NCBI RefSeq assembly: GCF_019711565.1
Contig: NZ_JAIGNN010000001.1
Coordinates: forward strand, 1,302,001-1,366,000
Origin: Qipengyuania proteolytica
GTDB taxonomy: Bacteria > Pseudomonadota > Alphaproteobacteria > Sphingomonadales > Sphingomonadaceae
DNA: 64,000 nt
Reading direction: 5' to 3'
Made by a program: the position numbers and the translations under genes. The notes beneath the pieces were generated by a model. It worked only from the letters and a program-made list of their open reading frames with translations. It was not told where the DNA came from and searched no databases. Positions 1 to 8,007 of this stretch are shown one piece after another (within the stretch, counting starts at the first letter, position 1; each line of letters begins with the position of its first letter).

Positions 1-12
1 CGGCTCCAAGGG

Positions 13-1110
13 GTGAGCGCCGCGCTCTCACAGGACGAGGCCTTCGCGCGTATCCGCCTGCTGCGCTCGCCCAATATCGGGCCGGTCAGCTACGCGATGC
101 TGCTCCAGCGGTTCGGCTCGGCGGCAGCGGCGCTGGATGCGCTGCCCGACCTCGGCAAGCGCGGCGGTCGGCAATATCGCGCCGCCAGGGTCGAGACGAT
201 CGAGCGCGAGGTGGACGGCGTCCGCAGGGCGGGCGCGAAATACCTGTTTCACGACCAGGCGGACTATCCCGCTCTGCTCGGCGCGATCGACGGCGCGCCG
301 CCGATTTTGACCTGGCGCGGCGATCTCTCGCTGGCCTCACGGCCCTGCGTGGCGATGGTCGGCGCGCGCAATGCCAGCGCGGCGGCGGTCAAGCTGGCAC
401 GCGATTTCGGCATCGCCCTGGCGGAGGCGGGGTTCACAGTCGTCTCGGGACTCGCCCGCGGCATCGATGGCGCGGCGCACGAAGGGGCGCTGCCGGCGAC
501 TATCGGCGTGATCGCCAGCGGCATCGATATCGCCTACCCGCCACAGCACGCCGATCTCCAGGAGCGGATCGCAAACGAGGGCTTGCTGATCGCCGAGCAG
601 CCGCCCGGCACCGAGCCGCGCGGCAGCCACTTTCCCAGCCGCAACCGGATCATCGCGGGGCTCGCCGCGGGAACTGTCGTGGTGGAGGCGGCGGTCAAGT
701 CGGGCAGCCTCATCACCGCGCGGCTGGCCGGCGAGGCGGGCAGGGAGGTCATGGCCATCCCCGGCAGCCCGCTCGATGCCCGCAGCCACGGCTGCAACCA
801 CCTGATCCGCGAAGGCGCCGTGCTGGTGCAGGCGCCCGAAGACGTGGTCGAATTGCTGAGCAGTTTCGACGGCCAGCCGCGCTCCACCTTCCGCGAACCC
901 GTGTCCGCCTTCGATTTCACGCCGGAGGACCTCGCGGAGGCGGAGCCCGCCGATCTCGCCAGCCTGCTCACCACCACGCCGGTCGCCGTGGACGAACTGA
1001 TCCGCCAGTCGGGTACCGACGCGGCTGCCGTCCAGCTCGGCCTGCTGGAGCTCGAGATCGCCGGCAGGCTGGAGCGGCACGCCGGCGGGCGCGTGTCGCT
1101 GGCGGGCTGA
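13..1110 (+). CDS. dprA: DNA-processing protein DprA/Smf
   Basis: DprA loads RecA onto incoming single-stranded DNA during natural transformation; the fold is Rossmann-like. The 365-residue product has a helix-hairpin N-terminus, GARNAS near residue 117, the GLARGIDGAAH loop, SHFPSRNRII, and the SGSLITARLA segment that typifies the Smf domain. A winged-helix tail, typical of the family, follows. The chosen start is a GTG with AAGG only two bases upstream, and the frame is open to the left edge of the window, so the true start could lie outside. The gene is followed by topA, an order I know from related alphaproteobacteria. Function is confident; the start is uncertain. Confidence 0.93.
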   Translation: MSAALSQDEAFARIRLLRSPNIGPVSYAMLLQRFGSAAAALDALPDLGKRGGRQYRAARVETIEREVDGVRRAGAKYLFHDQADYPALLGAIDGAPPILTWRGDLSLASRPCVAMVGARNASAAAVKLARDFGIALAEAGFTVVSGLARGIDGAAHEGALPATIGVIASGIDIAYPPQHADLQERIANEGLLIAEQPPGTEPRGSHFPSRNRIIAGLAAGTVVVEAAVKSGSLITARLAGEAGREVMAIPGSPLDARSHGCNHLIREGAVLVQAPEDVVELLSSFDGQPRSTFREPVSAFDFTPEDLAEAEPADLASLLTTTPVAVDELIRQSGTDAAAVQLGLLELEIAGRLERHAGGRVSLAG

Positions 1111-1440
1111 ACCCGGCCCCCTGTCTCGACCTGGGCCACATGTAAAATTTGGCGGATTTCTGCGATTTTGCGTACATAATGTGTCGCGTCCGTACAATGA
1201 GAATCGCATGACCGGTGCCAACTCGTGTCCGGCAAGCGGATCCCTCGCTCCGCACGCGGTCGCATCCACTTCGAGTTTTTTTCAGCGGGCTTGCTACGGC
1301 ATGCCCGCGACGGGCCGCCAGCGTACCTCCTGTACCGGCGGCCCGTTCCCGTTTGCGATCCGTGCTTGACGGCCTCTCGGAGCCAGCCCCATTTTCGCGC
1401 GTACGTATACGCACACACGTAAGGGACTGCTTTTTACCCC
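1111..1440 (+). other. Structured intergenic leader upstream of topA
   Basis: This 330-base gap has no convincing gene. A CATAAT box at 1175-1180 could be a -10 element, but no good -35 sits at the right distance. Two tandem inverted repeats lie near the end. The first pairs GCGGGC (1285-1290) with GCCCGC (1303-1308). The second is a perfect 10-bp stem (1310-1319 with 1337-1346) whose 17-nt loop has an inner GTAC/GTAC pair. A seven-T run at 1276-1282 precedes them, and neither stem is followed by U residues. It could be a structured 5' leader of topA or a terminator region; I cannot tell which. Confidence 0.4.
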
Positions 1441-4008
1441 ATGCAACTGGTCATCGTTGAATCGCCCGCCAAGGCCAAGACTATCGAGAAATACCTCGGC
1501 AAGGACTTCAAAGTTCTCGCCAGCTACGGTCACGTCCGCGACCTGCCGCCCAAGGATGGCAGCGTGCGTCCTGACGAGGACTTCGCGATGGACTGGGAAC
1601 TCTATCGCGACAAGCAGAGCCGCTTCAAGGAAATCGCCGACAACGCCAAGAAGGCGGACCGCCTGATCCTCGCCACCGACCCCGATCGCGAAGGCGAGGC
1701 GATCAGCTGGCACGTGCGCGAATTGCTGCAGAAGAGGAAGGCGCTGCCCAAGGAGGTCGAGCGCGTCACCTTCAACGCGATCACCAAGCAGGCCGTCACC
1801 GATGCGATGGCCCGCCCACGCGAACTCGACCAGGATTTGATCGACGCCTATCTCGCCCGCCGCGCGCTCGACTATCTCTACGGCTTCACCCTCAGCCCCG
1901 TGCTGTGGCGCCGCCTGCCGGGAGCCAAGAGCGCCGGCCGCGTCCAGTCGGTCGCGCTGCGCCTGATCGTCGATCGCGAGATCGAGATCGAGCATTTCCG
2001 CGCCGACGAATACTGGTCGGTCATCGCCAAGCTGCAGCATGACGGGACCGAGTTCGACGCGCGGCTGGTCAGGTTCGACGGCGCGAAGCTCGACAAGCTG
2101 ACGCTCGGCAACGAAAGCAGCGCCATGGCCGCGAAGGCCGCAGTCGAAAGCGCGAACTTCACGGTCGAGGAGGTCGAGACCAAGCCGTTCAAGCGCAATC
2201 CCTCGCCGCCGTTCACCACCTCGACGTTGCAGCAGGAGGCGGCGCGCAAGCTCGGTTTCTCGGCCAGCCACACGATGCGGCTCGCCCAGTCGCTCTACGA
2301 GGCGGGCGCGATCACCTACATGCGGACCGACGGCGTGCAGATGGACGGCAGCGCGATCTCCGCCTGCCGCAAGGCAGTGGCCGATCGCTATGGTGGCCAC
2401 GCGCTCCCCGACCAGCCGCGGATCTACCAGACCAAGGCCAAGAACGCGCAGGAAGCGCACGAAGCGATCCGCCCGACCGACTTCAATCGCGACCGCGCCG
2501 CATCGGGTGATGAGGGCCGCCTCTACGACCTCATCTTCAAGCGCGCGATGGCGAGCCAGATGGCGGCCGCGCAGCTCGAGCGCACGACCGTCACCCTGCG
2601 CGATCCGACCGGCCGGCACGAGTTGCGCGCGACCGGGCAGGTCGTGAAGTACCCCGGCTTCCTGGCCGTATACCAGGAAGGCCGCGACGATGCGGAGGAT
2701 GACGATGAGGGCCTGCTCCCCGCCATCGCCAAGGGCGACAGCCCGCTGAAACGGGGCTTGGAGGCGAACCAGCACTTCACCCAGCCGCCGCCGCGCTTTT
2801 CCGAAGCCAGCCTCGTCAAGCGGCTGGAGGAGCTCGGCATCGGCCGCCCCTCGACCTATGCCAGCACCATCCAGACCTTGCGCGACCGCGCTTATGTCCG
2901 GATGGAGAAAAACCGTTTCTTTGCAGAGGAGTCGGGGCGCCTGCTGACGGCGTTTCTCGAAAGGTTCTTCCCGCAATACGTGGCCTTCGACTACACCGCC
3001 GGGCTCGAGGAAGAGCTCGACACCGTCAGCGACGGACGCGAGGACTGGAAGAAGTTGCTCGAAGCGTTCTGGCGCGACTTCAAGCCCAAGACCGAAGAGG
3101 TGATGGACAAGAAGCCCTCGGAAGTGACCGAAGTGCTCGACGATTTCCTCGCCGACTACCTCTTCCCCGAGCGCGCCGACGGCAAGGACCCGCGTCATTG
3201 CCCGCTGTGCGAGACCGAAGGCCGCGAGGGCGGCAGGCTGGCGCTGCGCGGTGGCCGGTATGGGGCGTTCGTCGCCTGCGCCAACTATCCCGAGTGCAAG
3301 TTCACCCGCCAGTTCGCCAAGCCCGGCGGGGCCGATGGCGAGGATGGCGGCGATGACGGCGTCATGGGCACGGACCCGGAAACCGGCCTGCCGGTGGAGC
3401 GCAAGAGCGGCCGCTTCGGCCCCTACGTCCAGCTGGGCGAGGGCAAGGACGCCAAGCGTGCGAGCATTCCCAAGGACCTCTACGATTTCGACCTGGAATG
3501 GGCGCTGAAGCTGCTCAACCTGCCGCGGATCGTCGGCGCGCATCCCGAGACCGGCAAGGAAATCGAAGCGGCCATCGGGCGTTACGGTCCGTACCTTCGC
3601 CATGACGGCAAGTACGGCAAGCTGCAGTCGACCCGCGAGGTCTTCGAAGTCGGCATGAACCGCGCCGTCGATATCCTCGCCCAGGCCGCCAATCGCGGCG
3701 GCGGCGGGCGCGGCAAGGCCGAACCGATCGCGACGCTCGGCACCCATCCGACGAGCGGGGGCGAGATCAAGGTGATGCCCGGCCGCTACGGTCCCTACGT
3801 CACCGACGGCACCACCAACGCCACGATCCCGAAGGACGTGAAGCCCGAAGACGTGACCGAAGCGCAGGCGATCGAACTGATCGATGCCCGCGCCGCCAAG
3901 GGACCGGCCAAGAAGAAGGCAAAGAAGGCACCGGCCAAGAAAAAGGCCCCGGCGAAGAAGAAGGCCGCACCCAAGAAGAAGGCAGCGGCGAAAAAGGCCA
4001 GCGACTGA
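1441..4008 (+). CDS. topA: DNA topoisomerase I (type IA)
   Basis: Relaxes negative supercoils by transient single-strand breakage. The 855-residue protein starts with the Toprim signature VIVESPAKAKTI and a DPDREGEAI acidic motif. The catalytic tyrosine is Y293 in ITYMRTDG. A Cys4 zinc-finger-like segment (CPLC, then C and C, about residues 585-620) is followed by several short repeats of the RYGPY type, as in other alphaproteobacterial TopA proteins. The last 35 or so residues are a Lys/Ala-rich basic tail, probably for non-specific DNA or RNA-polymerase contact. The start ATG follows a 330-base structured leader. The stop codon overlaps the next ATG (TGATG), so a small protein is probably translationally coupled. 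Confidence 0.98.
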   Translation: MQLVIVESPAKAKTIEKYLGKDFKVLASYGHVRDLPPKDGSVRPDEDFAMDWELYRDKQSRFKEIADNAKKADRLILATDPDREGEAISWHVRELLQKRKALPKEVERVTFNAITKQAVTDAMARPRELDQDLIDAYLARRALDYLYGFTLSPVLWRRLPGAKSAGRVQSVALRLIVDREIEIEHFRADEYWSVIAKLQHDGTEFDARLVRFDGAKLDKLTLGNESSAMAAKAAVESANFTVEEVETKPFKRNPSPPFTTSTLQQEAARKLGFSASHTMRLAQSLYEAGAITYMRTDGVQMDGSAISACRKAVADRYGGHALPDQPRIYQTKAKNAQEAHEAIRPTDFNRDRAASGDEGRLYDLIFKRAMASQMAAAQLERTTVTLRDPTGRHELRATGQVVKYPGFLAVYQEGRDDAEDDDEGLLPAIAKGDSPLKRGLEANQHFTQPPPRFSEASLVKRLEELGIGRPSTYASTIQTLRDRAYVRMEKNRFFAEESGRLLTAFLERFFPQYVAFDYTAGLEEELDTVSDGREDWKKLLEAFWRDFKPKTEEVMDKKPSEVTEVLDDFLADYLFPERADGKDPRHCPLCETEGREGGRLALRGGRYGAFVACANYPECKFTRQFAKPGGADGEDGGDDGVMGTDPETGLPVERKSGRFGPYVQLGEGKDAKRASIPKDLYDFDLEWALKLLNLPRIVGAHPETGKEIEAAIGRYGPYLRHDGKYGKLQSTREVFEVGMNRAVDILAQAANRGGGGRGKAEPIATLGTHPTSGGEIKVMPGRYGPYVTDGTTNATIPKDVKPEDVTEAQAIELIDARAAKGPAKKKAKKAPAKKKAPAKKKAAPKKKAAAKKASD

Positions 4009-4193
4009 TGGCGAAAAAAGACCAGTTCGAGCGCCACAAACAACCCTGGAAGGCCGACGAGGCGGGCCAGCTGCGCGTGCTGGCCGGCAAGGGCAAGGGC
4101 CTCAAGGAAATTGCCAAGGCGATTGGCCGCAGCGAGGAATCGACCAAGGATTTCGCCAAGAAGAACAAGATCGAAATCCTGAAGAAGCGGTAA
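4008..4193 (+). CDS. Small basic Myb/SANT-like protein coupled to topA
   Basis: A 61-residue, Lys-rich protein that starts on the last base of the topA stop codon (TGATG), so it is probably made from the topA message by re-initiation. The central part (W..DEA..L..L...GKGLKEIAKAIGRSEES) has the tryptophan and helix spacing of a Myb/SANT-like or homeodomain-like helix-turn-helix, with IGRSEES as the recognition-helix start. That suggests a DNA-binding accessory protein, but I do not know an experimentally characterised member. It ends 10 bases before the convergent stop of the MgtC-family gene. Confidence 0.8.
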   Translation: MAKKDQFERHKQPWKADEAGQLRVLAGKGKGLKEIAKAIGRSEESTKDFAKKNKIEILKKR

Positions 4194-4203
4194 CGGCGAG
4201 CCG

Positions 4204-5469
4204 CTAGAGCCGGGCGTATCCCACCACCAGGCTCGCCGCCAGTGCGACCATGCTCGCGCCCAGTGCCCAGGCTGCGGGGTGCGCCTCGCACTTGCCGTAG
4301 GCGATCGTCACGCCGAGCTTGACCGCCATGTTGGCGAGGATCGTGCCCGCGATCGCGAGCGCGGCAAGCTGCGGTGCGATGGTGCCGGGCTCGAGGCCGC
4401 CGGCGGTCACGATTGCCGCATCGACGTCCATGCTACCCATCAGCAGCAGCAGGATCGCGATACCCTGTTCGCCGAACTCGCCCTGCGCCCAGCGTGCGAC
4501 GACGGCGGCGATGGCGACGAAAGCGACGAAGGTCAGCGCGGGGAGCATTGCGATGGGATTGCCTGGCGGGGCTGGACCCGTCGTCGACGGCGCCTTGCGA
4601 TAGAGCCGCCATGCCACGGCAAACCCGACCACCAGCGCGGGCGCGACCACGACGACGAAGGGGACGAGCAGGCCGGTGGCGAGGATCGCGACCAGCACGA
4701 TGACCCGCAGGTACATCACTGCCGTCGCCAGCGCGATGCCCGCATTCTCCGCCCCGGCGCCCTGGCCCGCGCCAATCTTCTGCGCGAAGGAATGGGTGAC
4801 CGCGGTCGAACTGTAGGCCCCGCCGATCACGGCAGTCGCGATCGTTCCGCGCCGCGCGCCGAACAGGCGATTGGCGACATAGCCGGCGAAGGAGAAGCCG
4901 GTGACGATGATCACCACCAGCCACAGCGTGCGCGGCTCCCATGCGGCGTAAGGGCCGAAGCGACCTTCGGGCAGGAAGGGAAACACGGCGAGCGCGATGG
5001 CGGCATAGCGCGCAAAGGCTTTGATATCGGCTTCGTCCAGCGCGCCGATCCACCGGTGCGCCTCGGTCCGCAGGGCGAGGATCAGGGTGACGATGGCTGC
5101 GCCTGCCACCGCCAGCGCTTCTTCGCCGATGCCGGCAAGGAAGCCAAGGCCCAGCGTCACCATCGCCGCGACTGCGCTGGTCGCATCGGGTCGGCCGGTA
5201 TCGCGCATCGAGCGCATATGGCCGAGCGCGATGACGACCGCCGTGACGGCGACGACGATTGCTGAGACGATCTCGTAGCCACGCGTGCCCAGCACGCCCG
5301 CCAGCCCTGCCGCGAAGCCGAGCAGGGCGAAGGTGCGAATACCGGCGACCCGCGAGCCGGGCTGCTCCTCGCGCAGCTTCCAGCCACGCTCGATCCCGAT
5401 CAGCAATCCGACCGCCAGAGCGGCTCCGACTTGGGCGAGTAGGGCGGAAGAGACGAACGACTCCGCCAC
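4204..5469 (-). CDS. MgtC/SapB family membrane protein with DUF4010 domain
   Basis: A polytopic inner-membrane protein of 421 residues. The N-terminal part has the MgtC/SapB signature (GLLIGIERGW followed by RE and TFALLG), and the long C-terminal part matches the DUF4010 extension. About ten hydrophobic segments are visible. MgtC proteins affect magnesium limitation and envelope physiology; the role of DUF4010 fusions is unknown to me. The frame runs further upstream into era, but the GTG at 5467-5469, 4 bases beyond the era stop, gives the natural start. It is the last gene of the lepB-rnc-era operon, in a place where recO is often found in other bacteria. Confidence 0.85.
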   Translation of the reverse strand: MAESFVSSALLAQVGAALAVGLLIGIERGWKLREEQPGSRVAGIRTFALLGFAAGLAGVLGTRGYEIVSAIVVAVTAVVIALGHMRSMRDTGRPDATSAVAAMVTLGLGFLAGIGEEALAVAGAAIVTLILALRTEAHRWIGALDEADIKAFARYAAIALAVFPFLPEGRFGPYAAWEPRTLWLVVIIVTGFSFAGYVANRLFGARRGTIATAVIGGAYSSTAVTHSFAQKIGAGQGAGAENAGIALATAVMYLRVIVLVAILATGLLVPFVVVVAPALVVGFAVAWRLYRKAPSTTGPAPPGNPIAMLPALTFVAFVAIAAVVARWAQGEFGEQGIAILLLLMGSMDVDAAIVTAGGLEPGTIAPQLAALAIAGTILANMAVKLGVTIAYGKCEAHPAAWALGASMVALAASLVVGYARL

Positions 5470-5473
5470 CGGC

Positions 5474-6379
5474 TCACCGCACCCAGTCGAGTCCCATTTC
5501 CTCGAACATTTCCTTGTCTTCGCTCCAGCGCTCATCGGTCTTCACGTGGAGGAAGAGGTGGACCTTCTGCCCGAGGATTTCCGAGAGTTCCTGGCGCGCA
5601 GCCTCGCCGATGGCCTTGATCTTGGATCCGCCCTTGCCGAGCACGATGGCGCGCTGGTTGTCGCGCATGACGACGATCTGCTGGTGGATCTCGACGCTGC
5701 CGTCGGGGCGCTGGATGTATTTCTCCGGCCGCACGGCGCTGTCGTAGGGCAGTTCCTCGTGGAGCTGCTGGTAGAGCTGCTCGCGCGTGATCTCGGTCGC
5801 GAGCAAGCGTTCGGAGGCGTCGGACACCTGGTCCTCGGGATACATCCACGGGCCTTCGGGCATCATGTCCGCCAGCGCCTGCTTCATCTCGGGCACACCG
5901 TCGCCGGTCAGCGCCGACACGAAGAACACCTCGGCGAAATCGACCTTGGCCGAGAGATCCTGCGCGAGTGCGAGCAGCGGTTCCTTCTTCGCCCGGTCGA
6001 CCTTGTTGAGGACGAGGATCTTGCGTTCGGGGCGCTGCGCGATCTGCTCGATCAGCGGTTCGAGTTCGTGGCGGCGCTGCTTGATCGGGTCTACCATCAG
6101 CAGCACGGCATCGGCCGCTTCCGCGCCTTCCCAAGCCGCGCTCACCATGGCGCGGTCGAGCCGGCGCTTGGGCGCGAAGATGCCCGGGGTGTCGACGAGG
6201 ATCATCTGGGTGTCCCCATGCAGCGCAATGCCCATCATCCGCGCGCGGGTGGTCTGTGCCTTGGCGCTGGTAATCGCGACCTTCTGGCCGACGAGCTGGT
6301 TGACCAGCGTGCTCTTGCCCGCATTGGGCGCGCCGAGGACGGCGACGACGCCGCAGCGGGTCTGTTCCTGTTCGCTCAT
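5474..6379 (-). CDS. era: GTPase Era
   Basis: Ras-like GTPase that binds the 3' end of 16S rRNA and assists 30S assembly. The 301-residue product has the P-loop GAPNAGKST (residues 16-24), the switch region with DTPGIF, the NKVD specificity motif, and a C-terminal KH domain with the VMRDNQRAIVLGKGG loop. The ATG overlaps the rnc stop (ATGA), and the downstream membrane-protein gene starts 4 bases after the era stop, so the three are very likely co-transcribed. Length and domain order are normal. Confidence 0.98.
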   Translation of the reverse strand: MSEQEQTRCGVVAVLGAPNAGKSTLVNQLVGQKVAITSAKAQTTRARMMGIALHGDTQMILVDTPGIFAPKRRLDRAMVSAAWEGAEAADAVLLMVDPIKQRRHELEPLIEQIAQRPERKILVLNKVDRAKKEPLLALAQDLSAKVDFAEVFFVSALTGDGVPEMKQALADMMPEGPWMYPEDQVSDASERLLATEITREQLYQQLHEELPYDSAVRPEKYIQRPDGSVEIHQQIVVMRDNQRAIVLGKGGSKIKAIGEAARQELSEILGQKVHLFLHVKTDERWSEDKEMFEEMGLDWVR

Positions 6380-7050
6380 CCGAACTGCTCCATGAATGCT
6401 TTTGCGGCGGCCTTTTCGGCTTCGCCCTTGCTGCTGGCGGTCCCTTCCGCCTCGCCGACCTTGTGGACGCTGACGCGGACGGTGAAGGTCTGCGCGTGAT
6501 CGGGGCCCGAGCGGTCGGTCACTTCGTATTTTGGCGGCGCGCGGCGGTTGCCCGCGGCCCATTCCTGAAGTGCGCTCTTGGGGTGCTTGGCGACGCCCGC
6601 TCCGCTTTCGAGCGCGGGGCGGAAGAGGTCGCGTACCAGCGCGCGAGAGGCGTCGAAGCCGTTGTCGAGGAATTGCGCGCCGAGCAGGCTTTCGATGACA
6701 TCGCCGAGGATGTTGTCGCTGTCGTGGCCGCCATCGGCACGCGCCTGCTTCGAAATGCGGATATGGGGGGCAAGGCCAATGCCGCGCGCGACTTCGGCAC
6801 ACATCTCGCGGCTGACGATGGCATTGAGGCGCTGGGCGAGCTTGCCTTCGGGCGCGTCGCTTTGCGCATAGAGCCAGTCGGCGATCGACAGGCCCAGCAC
6901 CCGGTCGCCGAGGAATTCGAGCCGCTCGTAATCGCGTTTCTCGCCCATGCTCCCGTGAGTGAGGGCGGACTGCCACATCGACTCGTCCTTGACCGTGAAG
7001 CCGGTCGCCTCGAGCCAGGCTCGGGTCTCTGGCGTCATGCCTCCGCTCAC
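6376..7050 (-). CDS. rnc: Ribonuclease III
   Basis: Double-stranded-RNA endonuclease for rRNA and mRNA processing. It carries the signature ERLEFLGDRVLGL, the second acidic motif in the D.LGDVIESLLGA helix, and a C-terminal dsRNA-binding domain ending SSKGEAEKAAAKAF. Two starts are possible: GTG at 7050, which overlaps the lepB stop (GTGA) and has GGGAG six bases upstream, or ATG at 7038, whose nearest Shine-Dalgarno is only one base away. I chose the GTG, giving 224 residues; the ATG would give 220. The stop overlaps the era ATG by 4 bases. Confidence 0.96.
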   Translation of the reverse strand: MSGGMTPETRAWLEATGFTVKDESMWQSALTHGSMGEKRDYERLEFLGDRVLGLSIADWLYAQSDAPEGKLAQRLNAIVSREMCAEVARGIGLAPHIRISKQARADGGHDSDNILGDVIESLLGAQFLDNGFDASRALVRDLFRPALESGAGVAKHPKSALQEWAAGNRRAPPKYEVTDRSGPDHAQTFTVRVSVHKVGEAEGTASSKGEAEKAAAKAFMEQFG

Positions 7051-7940
7051 AGGCTGCTCCCGATCCGGTCCCAGCGTGCGGCGGTGAACCATGTCCAGGG
7101 GAGCAGCCATTCGGCGCTGCCGTCGGTCGACCACAGCACCACGCTGGCCCGCGCGACGAGCAACTTCTGATCGATGATCCCGACGCCGCCTTCGGGAAGC
7201 GCCGGAAAACGGCCGTCCATCGAATTGTCGCGATTGTCGCCCATGACAAAGAGCTTGCCTTCCGGCACTATGACCGCTGAAGTGTTGTCGGGATCGATGG
7301 AAATGACATTACCCGAGCTATCCCGGACCAGTTTGCCGTCTTTGTCAGTGAGGGCGCGCATTCCGACCGGCCCGAAATCGAGCGTCGAAAAAGTCTTGCC
7401 CGATGGCAGGGTCTCGCGAAAGCGGCGATAGCGACATGCCGTTCCGTCTGGCGAAATTTCGGCTTCGCGTCGACATTTGGTGTTGGGGCTAAGCGTAAGA
7501 TCAGCATAGCCCGCAGCCTCCTTGCGGATTGGCTCGCCGTTGAGGATCACCACGCCATTGCGCATCGCCACAGTATCGCCGGGCAGGCCGATCACGCGCT
7601 TGACGTAATCGGTCCCGTCGACCGGGTGCTTGAACACCACCACGTCGCCGCGTTTGGGCTCGCTTGCGAAGAGGCGATCCTTAGGTCCCGGAATACCAAA
7701 AGGCAACGAATTCTCGTTATAACCATAGGGCCATTTCGCCGCGATCAGGTAATCGCCGGTGCGCAGGCCGGGCAGCATGCTCTCGCTCGGAATGGTGAAG
7801 AAGCTGAACAGGAAGGTGCGGAACAGCAGCACCGCCAGCACCAGCTTGATGCAGAACCACAGGAAACTGCCCCAGCTCTCTTCCTGCTCGGGCTTCTCCG
7901 CCGTATCTACGGCATTCGTATCCAGCGCTTGCTCTGTCAT
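7047..7940 (-). CDS. lepB: Signal peptidase I
   Basis: Inner-membrane serine protease that removes signal peptides of exported proteins. An acidic N-terminal cytoplasmic stretch is followed by one membrane segment (about residues 26-48), then the catalytic Ser54 in the PSESMLPG box and the general base Lys114 in YVKRVIGLPGD. The late box MGDNRDNSMDGR is also present. At 297 residues it is ordinary for alphaproteobacteria. It is the first gene of lepB-rnc-era, and its stop overlaps the rnc start. Divergent from pgi. Confidence 0.97.
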   Translation of the reverse strand: MTEQALDTNAVDTAEKPEQEESWGSFLWFCIKLVLAVLLFRTFLFSFFTIPSESMLPGLRTGDYLIAAKWPYGYNENSLPFGIPGPKDRLFASEPKRGDVVVFKHPVDGTDYVKRVIGLPGDTVAMRNGVVILNGEPIRKEAAGYADLTLSPNTKCRREAEISPDGTACRYRRFRETLPSGKTFSTLDFGPVGMRALTDKDGKLVRDSSGNVISIDPDNTSAVIVPEGKLFVMGDNRDNSMDGRFPALPEGGVGIIDQKLLVARASVVLWSTDGSAEWLLPWTWFTAARWDRIGSSL

Positions 7941-8007
7941 GCGGGGTTCTCAATCATCGCCGAGTTCCCTAGTCGCGCACATGCGGACACGAAAGGATTT
8001 TTGCACC

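Noticed and set aside
1294-3747. 817-codon open frame antisense to topA
   Set aside because: Pure shadow: high-GC codon bias keeps the opposite frame open; composition is Arg/Gly/Leu/Val-rich with no family motif, while topA is unmistakable.
5470-5535. In-frame N-terminal extension of the MgtC/DUF4010 protein into era
   Set aside because: The 22 extra codons lie in the 3' end of era and read as an unlikely basic peptide; GTG 5469 is the sensible start.
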